This document shows, piece by piece, positions 59,101 through 64,000 of a DNA stretch of 64,000 bases. The notes under the pieces were generated by a model that did no database searches, was not told the DNA's origin, and worked only from the letters and a program-made list of their open reading frames with translations. Location: contig CAKAKS010000068.1 in assembly GCA_916700875.1 (NCBI GenBank), positions 24,954,753 through 25,018,752 on the forward strand, in the 5' to 3' direction. Every line of letters starts with the position of its first letter. Positions within the stretch are counted from its first letter, which is position 1. Source of the DNA: Sebastes aleutianus. Taxonomy: Eukaryota; Chordata; Actinopteri; Perciformes; Sebastidae. The position numbers were made by a program, and so were the translations under genes.

Positions 59101-62100
59101 TTTAAGGACCCCAGTATACAGAAACCATTTTTAGAAAAGGCAAAAATAACAAAAAAACTACATATTTTTTGCCCCAAACTGCATGTGATTATCATAAAGT
59201 GGCCATGTCTGCTAAGGGGAGACTCGTGGGTACCCATAGAACCCATTTTCATTCACATATCTTGAGGTCAGAGGTCAAGAAACCCCTGTGAAAATGGCCA
59301 TGCAAGTTTTTCCTTGACAAAATTTAGCCCAACTTTGGAGCGTTATTTATCCTCCTTCCCAACAAGCTAGCATGACATGGTTGGTACCGTTGTTTTCTCT
59401 CCTCACAGCTGATCTGCCGAGCGTCTCAGGAGCACCCTCACCACACGCTCTTCATCATCCTCGCCCTGGTGAACGCCAACAAAGACGAGAACTTTTGCAA
59501 GGGCCGGCTCGCTAAGAGCGCTCCACAGCAGCCCTCGCCATTTGACCTGGTGAGACTTTCAATAGATGATTCTCTGTTTCATGTGAAAATACATGAGTAG
59601 GGCTCCTAAAGACACAATTTAGTTGTAAGTGTTCTGCATGATAAAATAATGATATTCATTATGTTTTTATAGCCGTTAGTTTTATTCTATACCAGTCTAG
59701 TTTTGAAGTAGAAAATGCACCCTCATCCTTCAGTCACCTTTCTAAATGAATTCTCTGCAGAGCTCTTTAATTAAACTCCACCAGTTCTGTTTTCACAAGT
59801 GCAGTTTTTCTCATGCAGGAGCGTTCAGATGTGGCCCGGAAGATCATCAGTAAGATCAGGAAAAAGAGAGGCAAGATGATCCGAGGGATCGAGTGTCTGT
59901 GTGATGCCTACATCACTCTGGCTTATATGGACGTCAGCAAGCACAAAACCGAGAAGAGTGAGTAGTCAGAGCACAGTGACGCGTATGCACAAACACAATG
60001 GATGGTATTTCAAGGCTTTAAGGATTTAAGTCTTTGAAATGACAAGAAATTCCAACATTTATTTATCCTGATGCTACATACTTCTGTTTGATTAGAATGA
60101 AATTGGAGGAAAAAGCCCTAAATGTTTGTCTCATACTGCTCCTTTGTGTTCTTGTTTCATTATAGAGGCGCTTCCCATCCCTGCTGATCAGCCCATCATG
60201 CAAATCAAACACCTGGATGAGGTCGCCATCCCCACAATGGAGATCAAGGTGCAAAATGATCGAACTTCTCGACTTTCATTATCCCTAGTATTTACTTGGG
60301 CTGCTACTAGTTAACGCAATAATAATGCAACAATATTTATCATTATTTGTCATTGTTTTGTGTTGTTAATTGATGTAATTGAATTGAATTTAATAAATAT
60401 ATACATACATTTGCAAACATTTGCCGATGACGCCACATATACATTGAAACATTTAACAGTTAGGACAGTATCTTTAAACAAATGTGTTGTCTCATTGTAT
60501 AAATAGGTGGATCCATCTGGTAGCTATGACAACCTGGTGACTGTCAGATCCTTCATGCCCCAGTATCGCCTGGCCGGTGGAGTCAACCTGCCCAAGATCA
60601 TCGACTGTGTTGGTTCTGACGGCAAGAGCCGGAGACAACTGGTCAAGGTAAGTGTGTGTCTTAAAGGGATAGTTCGGGTGTTTTGAAGTGGGGTTGAATG
60701 AGGTACTTATCCATAGTCAATGTATTAACTACAGTAGATGACGGTCGGCACACCCCCCAGTTTGGAGAAGCAGACAGGAGTTAGCGCACAGAACCAAAGC
60801 AATGTACTTCTGTGGACGGGACTGGCAGCAAAACATATTTTAGCTACCTAAAAGAAAGGCTCACCTAAAAAAATCAATATCAGTTTACTATACTTAGACT
60901 GTGACCTTGCCATCACAGCCCTTTCCGACGGAGAACTGAAGCCGTTGTATCCATCTATGCTCTCACCAAAGCCACCAGTCTCCATATAAAAAAACTGCGA
61001 TTTAACCTTACAGAACACGGGAGTTGCTGGTCTACAGCTGCCTTGATCGGTTAGTTTGTTTTTGTTATTGTGTGACTTTGGTTAGTTTGGATTCACCAAT
61101 GGAGTCTGGTTGCTTTGGCAGCACAGTACCTCATACAACCCCACTTAAAAACACCCAAACCATCCCTTTAAAGTGTTAGAAGTCAGAAGTATGCCTTTGA
61201 TTCCCTGCCGTAAGTGAGGTTGTGCAAAGACATTTTTTCTGTCGGGTATTTGTGTGTTCTCGACTAAACAAATCCACTCTCTTTGAAGCTAAAGCTGCTG
61301 TCATGTGTGATTAAAGTCTGACCGGCCCTGATGAAGAACCTGCTCGCTTTTAACTTCAGTTCTTTTCCATTTCACTTTAGTAATGATTAATCGTGTTTTT
61401 GTACCAGGACAAATACAAAGTTTGTTAGATTACTTGGACACCTTTGTAATGAGCACATTCTTCAGCGTGTTTGTGAGCCCATGTTTGTGTTTGCGGGAAC
61501 ACTTGTCAACCACTTAAAGACTAATAATTCACCCACTCGGGAGAGTCATGGTGAAATAACACTTTTTCAAATCTTTAACTTTAGTGAATTCTATTTTTCG
61601 ATCAATCTGATTTTGTTCGCCCTCGATGCGTAATATTTAGGCATTTTATGCAATCATAAATCACATGTAAGACTGGTACACCCGCTGTACATTTTATTAA
61701 CAATCATAATAATAATAATAACTTTATTTATAGAGCACTTTTCATACAAGAAATGTAGACTTGTATGACTCAAATTAAATTGGCTAATAAAAACAATCCC
61801 TTTGTTAAATTTATAGAAACCTGAGGCTCCAAATGAGCTTCTCAGTGCTGTGGTACACTATGTTCTCCCGTGACCTTTTTCCTCTCGGTGTGAACAGGGT
61901 CAGGACGACCTGCGGCAGGACGCAGTGATGCAGCAGGTCTTCAGCATGTGCTCCATGCTGCTGCAGCGCAACACGGACACTCGCAAGAGGAAGCTCAACA
62001 TCAGACGATACAAGGTTACACACATTGTTTAATCTTGTATTTAAACCGTAGCTCTTTAATTCAAAGAGAATAATAAGGACAGAAGATAATCAGGACTGGG

Positions 62101-64000
62101 TTGTTCTGTTTCCTTTTGGTCTTTGCGTCATTGTCTTATAATTCCCTTATTTTCTTAACAGAAAGCATCTTATACTTGCATCACCTACTTTCTGTCTACT
62201 CCGTCCCAGGTGGTGCCGTTCTCTCAGCGTAGCGGCGTGTTAGAGTGGTGTTCTGGCACGGTGCCTATTGGAGAGTTTCTGGTGGATTCCAATAAAGGAG
62301 CCCACAAACGCTTCAGACCTGGGGACTGGACCAGCCTCGCCTGCCGCAAGAGGATGATGGTACAGATATTCAGCTCTGTAATGGGAAAGATACAGCACAG
62401 TCATGCACATTTACTGAGAGATTTGTTTCTAATAAACCACAGCTGTCTCAGTTTGCTCATCGTGGGTTCAACTGTGTTTCAGTCTTTTTCCGTCTTTGTA
62501 TTTGAATTGATTTCTGTACAGGAGGCTCAGAAGCTGGGCTTTGATGAGAAGCTGCAGGCTTACAGCGAGGTGTGCAAGAACTTCAGGCCAGTCTTCAGGT
62601 ATTTCTGCATGGAGCGATTCCTGGACCCCGCGGTGTGGATGGAGAAACGGCTGGCGTACACCCGCAGCGTTGCCACCTCTTCTATAGGTACAAACAGTCC
62701 TGCATGTTCACCTCAGGTCCTGTATTCAGCTCAATACCAGGTTGCGCCTCAGGCCATTTTAAGATAGGTATAAATTATGACACAGAGACAAATTATTACA
62801 GTTATTAACCCTTTAAAAACAGATCGTTGCATGATCCTGTTTAAATTGATTTAAAAATAAAAACCACATCATAGCTAGAGCATTCATTCTTTGTGCAGAA
62901 GAAAGTTAAGGCTTTTGTCTTTCACATCATCGCGTTTTTCTCTTGTGATGACATTGTTGCGTTGCGTTGCGTAACGTACATTACATGCGTAACGTAACAA
63001 AACTATCAAAATGCCTTTGCACTAGATCTGCTCAGAAAAATGAGCATACCTCAAAAAGAGAGAGTTAAAAAACTATTTTGTACATGTTTCTATATTAAGA
63101 AATCTTTTGGATCAATATGTTTTGTGTTTATGTAGTGAAATGTTATGAAAAAACATGTCAAATTTTTTTTTTTTTTTTATATTTCTGAGACAATTTCAAT
63201 ACTTTTATCAACTATTATGGTTTATTGACTGACATAACCTTGTAGCTTAGGTTGTATAGATTTTAGGGATATAAAGCATTTGAAGATACTCCAAGAAATG
63301 ACATCACAATAAGCCAAAATACCAATGCAGGCATTGGCGGACCATCTCAATTGCGCAGTTCAAAGGGTTTAAGCCATTTTTTATTTCATTATAACGAATA
63401 ATGTTGATATAATAACACATCTTAAAGATTTTAAATCATAGATGACCTGTTGATGTCCTCTATAGAATCTCTATTTTTACTTCAACCAATGAGTTGCCAA
63501 CTTTTCTATTTTGTCGCCCACAGTCGGCTACATCGTCGGCCTGGGTGACCGACACATCCAGAATATTCTGGTGGATGAGCAGACTGCTGAACTGGTGCAC
63601 ATCGATTTAGGTAAAATTCTCATTAATTGTTTTCAGAAAAGGTGAGGCTCTGTAAACAACTGCTGACTGTACTGAGCTCGCTGTAATTCAAGCATCACGA
63701 AGCAGTTTGTGTAATATTGCAAGCGATAGATCCAAGTGTTTTTTTTTTATTTGACAATTAGTGAAATTATACATAGACTCTTGCTATAAAATGCAACTCT
63801 TTAAAGCTCTTAATTCAAAGTTTAAGACACTGTGAATATATAGTGTCCAACTCATCCCTCTCTCTGTCTACCTTTCATTGCTGTTGGTGTTCAGGTGTGG
63901 CCTTTGAGCAGGGGAAGATCCTCCCCACCCCCGAGACCGTCCCCTTCAGACTGTCCAGAGACATCGTGGACGGGATGGGCATCACTGGAGTGGAGGGAGT
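38115..64000 (+). CDS. atm: atm, ataxia-telangiectasia mutated serine/threonine kinase (59 coding exons, 3' end outside window)
   Basis: ATM is the PI3K-like kinase that is activated by DNA double-strand breaks through the MRN complex and phosphorylates S/T-Q sites in CHK2, p53 and H2AX. The 59 exons found here (coordinates in the four block entries) join in one frame of 2957 complete codons from MSLALHDLLVCCRGLENDKA. Every junction is GT/AG. The fish numbering runs about 32 residues ahead of the human 3056-residue protein near the kinase domain. Domain order is N-terminal TAN/HEAT solenoid, FAT domain, and PI3K-like kinase. The catalytic residues are intact: GDRHIQN (D2902, N2907) and HIDLG (D2921). 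The window ends at ITGVEG, so roughly 130 residues including the FATC domain lie beyond 64000. Human ATM has 62 coding exons; the 59 here plus about three more fit. No stop or frameshift was seen. Confidence 0.97.
38213..38480. mobile_element. inverted-repeat element (TTTAAAGGGGACC ends) in atm intron 1
   Basis: The left end TTTAAAGGGGACCTATTATG pairs with the right end CATAATAAGTCCTCTTTAAA with about three mismatches. A related piece sits inside the element at 34294-34778. It starts 26 bases after the donor of the first atm coding exon. Confidence 0.8.
40320..40465. repeat. (ATT/ACT)n tract with decayed ATTAATCG element remains, atm intron 6
   Basis: Trinucleotide-rich ATTATTACTATT runs at 40378-40424, flanked by GATTAATCAATTATCAAAAT and TCAAGTAATCGTAGCTCTA, the decayed ends of a copy A-type element. 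Confidence 0.5.
43040..43443. repeat. interspersed repeat in atm intron 14
   Basis: Contains AATAGCCAGCAGGGGGCGAC, GATTGTATAGAAGTCTATGA and the end word TATATACAGTCTATGGT, all familiar parts of a common fish repeat. Non-coding. Confidence 0.5.
43652..43697. repeat. (TA)n microsatellite filling much of atm intron 15
   Basis: TATATA runs with a TGTG interruption inside a 114-base intron (43640-43753), beginning about 12 bases after the donor. Confidence 0.93.
45735..46076 (-). mobile_element. inverted-repeat element, uninterrupted copy (atm intron 20)
   Basis: The same element as at 35720-36962 but in the opposite orientation and without the insertion. Shared words on the minus strand include AGTACGTACTG, TTGGGACATACTACTTC, GAGGATTGTAGGTCAGAATA and AAGCATGCTGGCTTGCATAC. 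Confidence 0.72.
47790..48372 (+). pseudogene. relic of a hAT element with BED zinc-finger fragment (atm intron 25)
   Basis: In broken frames the plus strand encodes VVWCYLSPVDKNTARCTICD followed by NKVSHTETRVPFKKSYKD, resembling a BED-type zinc finger (aromatic residues, then C-x2-C) as in hAT/ZBED transposases. The right end GGTATCGCCCATCCCTACAG is a typical hAT-element terminus. The finger is followed by stops and the catalytic region is missing. Confidence 0.55.
48867..49206 (+). mobile_element. composite repeat, atm intron 26 (copy 1)
   Basis: Begins TTTTTGTCTTTTTTAGGGG, then TACAGGGGGTCTTCAGGGGG and GTAGATGTCACATAGAAGTG. Beyond an internal deletion it carries CAACTTTGGAGCGTTATTTA and CCAACAAGCTAGCATGACAT. 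The same blocks in the same order make up copy 3 at 58760-59399. Confidence 0.7.
51192..51262 (+). mobile_element. composite repeat, atm intron 32 (short fragment, copy 2)
   Basis: GACCCATTTTTGTCTTTTTT followed by GTACAGGGGGTCTTTAGGGG and GAGATAGCAGGTCA, matching the first 70 bases of copies 1 and 3. Confidence 0.7.
52613..52917. mobile_element. fold-back element in atm intron 36
   Basis: The left end ACAACAGCGTATGAGGGCCA pairs with the right end GGCCCTAATACGCCGTTGT. Inside, ACTCAGAGATTGAAGTC and GACTTCAATCTC-like words, GAATATACTCTGATAAATTT and its complement make most of the 305 bp self-complementary. It begins 66 bases after the donor of coding exon 36. Confidence 0.8.
52936..53035. repeat. 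SINE/LINE tail-like fragment in atm intron 36
   Basis: CAGTTTTATTTATATAACATG followed by AAAACAACCATAGTTGACCA and AAGTGCTTAACA, a common fish retroelement 3' motif. It ends close to the exon 37 acceptor (53063). Confidence 0.45.
54095..54350. mobile_element. inverted-repeat element (GCAGCGGCGAAGTGC) in atm intron 39
   Basis: The left end AATTCACACCATAGCAGCGG with GCGAAGTGC pairs with the right end GCACTTCGCCGCTGCAAGGT with GTGACTTATGC. About 255 bp, non-coding. Confidence 0.65.
56745..57415. mobile_element. AGTACT-rich element in atm intron 47, ending in a C-run
   Basis: Begins CAGAGGTGGAAAAAGTACTG with AAAACTACTTAAGTAAAAGT. It ends GTAATTAGTTACTGC followed by a run of 13 C residues (57404-57416). 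The related middle element at about 12562-13168 shows the same ACTTTTACTC words. Probably a non-autonomous DNA element with internal divergence. Confidence 0.5.
58760..59399 (+). mobile_element. composite repeat, atm intron 50 (longest copy, copy 3)
   Basis: Begins AACCCTAAGAGACCCACATA with TACAGGGGGTCTTTAGGGGG. It includes GAAGTGGTGTACATCATCTG and CCCCAAACTGCATGTGATTA, then CAACTTTGGAGCGTTATTTA. It ends CATGACATGGTTGGTACCG directly before the acceptor of exon 51 (59409). The CCCCAAACTGC block is shared with the element at 9660-10206. Confidence 0.72.
60307..60430 (-). mobile_element. fragment of the ATTAATCGC-type element, atm intron 53
   Basis: The plus strand CATTATTTGTCATTGTTTTG and TGTTGTTAATTGATG are the complement of the interior of the element at 9660-10206 (AATCAATTAACAACACAAAA). 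Starts with a decayed GTTAACGCAATAATAATGC end. Confidence 0.6.
60661..61172. mobile_element. inverted-repeat element with long ends, atm intron 54
   Basis: The left end TTAAAGGGATAGTTCGGGTG continues with GGGGTTGAATGAGGTA. The right end TACCTCATACAACCCCACTT continues with CACCCAAACCATCCCTTTAA. The ends match for roughly 45 bases. It starts 14 bases after the exon 54 donor (60647). Confidence 0.8.
61173..61699. other. atm intron 54 sequence without recognised features
   Basis: Unique-looking intronic DNA between two repeats. No exon-like frame continuing the atm sequence was seen; exons 54 and 55 join directly in phase. Confidence 0.5.
61700..61760. repeat. (AAT)n plus retroelement tail in atm intron 54
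   Basis: AATCATAATAATAATAATAAC followed by TTTATTTATAGAGCACTTTT, a common fish SINE-tail arrangement. Confidence 0.5.
62688..63523. other. atm intron 57, repeat-poor A/T-rich sequence
   Basis: Contains a GCGTTGCGTTGCGTAACGTA short tandem near 62960-62990 and a T-run at 63162-63179. No exon or recognised element. Confidence 0.5.

Larger units (their letters stand above)
53809..59957 (+). other. atm: atm coding exons 39-52: FAT domain
   Basis: Exons: 53809-53917, 54470-54558, 54677-54779, 54858-55006, 55124-55228, 55323-55442, 55766-56000, 56080-56250, 56500-56619, 58009-58226, 58316-58523, 58606-58731, 59409-59549, 59819-59957 (residues about 1997-2674). The autophosphorylation site equivalent to human S1981 is conserved as FEENSQNFTISSL, with serine 2012 followed by glutamine. 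Other landmarks are IEVYRSIGEPDSLYGCGG, RTYEHEAMWGKAL, LRLCGNWLAETCLESP, YMKSSEFENKQALLKKAKEE and YKFLPLMYQLAARMGTKM, all TPR-like FAT helices known from the family. Confidence 0.93.
60166..64000 (+). other. atm: atm coding exons 53-59: PI3K-like kinase domain (incomplete)
   Basis: Exons: 60166-60248, 60507-60647, 61898-62014, 62210-62359, 62522-62687, 63524-63610, 63895-64000 (residues about 2675-2957). RLAGGVNLPKIIDCVGSDGK leads into RRQLVKGQDDLRQDAVMQQV; lysine 2749 corresponds to human K2717. SQRSGVLEWCSGTVPIGEFL, FRYFCMERFLDP and RLAYTRSVATSSIVGYIVGL follow. The catalytic loop GDRHIQN and the activation-loop DLG are present, then FEQGKILPTPETVPFRLSRD. The sequence stops just after DGMGITGVEG. 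Kinase function is expected to be intact as far as can be read. Confidence 0.95.

Noticed and set aside
62210..62767. 185-codon plus-strand frame in the kinase region
   Set aside because: It is two atm exons (62210-62359 and 62522-62687) joined by an intron that happens to be open.
1..64000. a previously undescribed multi-gene system
   Set aside because: All sustained coding potential is accounted for by vmp1, npat and atm plus transposable-element relics. Nothing else forms a gene cluster.

Overview
The window is vertebrate nuclear DNA, almost certainly from a ray-finned (teleost, probably percomorph) fish. Three conserved vertebrate genes with short coding exons and GT/AG introns can be read through, and the spaces between exons carry fish-type SINEs, LINE 3' ends and many short terminal-inverted-repeat elements. 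The species assignment is an inference from repeat style and protein similarity recalled from memory; no search was run.

Layout. (1) 1-22.1 kb, minus strand: vmp1 (vacuole membrane protein 1, ER autophagy scramblase), 11 coding exons, 405 codons, complete. The microRNA gene mir-21 lies on the same strand about 1.1 kb beyond its stop codon, before the first canonical poly(A) signal. (2) 22.7-37.1 kb, minus strand: npat (histone-gene transcription coactivator), 17 coding exons, 1368 codons, complete. (3) 37.1-38.1 kb: a divergent promoter region shared by npat and atm. (4) 38.1-64.0 kb, plus strand: atm (DNA-damage checkpoint kinase), 59 coding exons giving 2957 codons. The gene runs off the right edge inside the kinase domain, so the end of the kinase and the FATC domain are missing.

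All three reading frames were checked across every splice junction: the exon lengths and phases join without a stop, and none of the genes looks broken. The npat-atm head-to-head pair is the same arrangement as in mammals. vmp1 (with mir-21) next to npat differs from the human arrangement, where VMP1/MIR21 and NPAT/ATM are on different chromosomes.

The rest is introns and short intergenic DNA rich in transposable-element debris: at least five copies of one ATCGATTAAT-rich inverted-repeat element, nested SINEs, two L1-like ORF2 fragments, two hAT-type transposase relics, and several 250-600 bp elements with matching ends. I found no sign of a new multi-gene system. The most informative observations are the vmp1/mir-21 transcript structure, the motif cluster in the npat/atm promoter, and a nested insertion whose empty site is preserved in another copy of the same host repeat.
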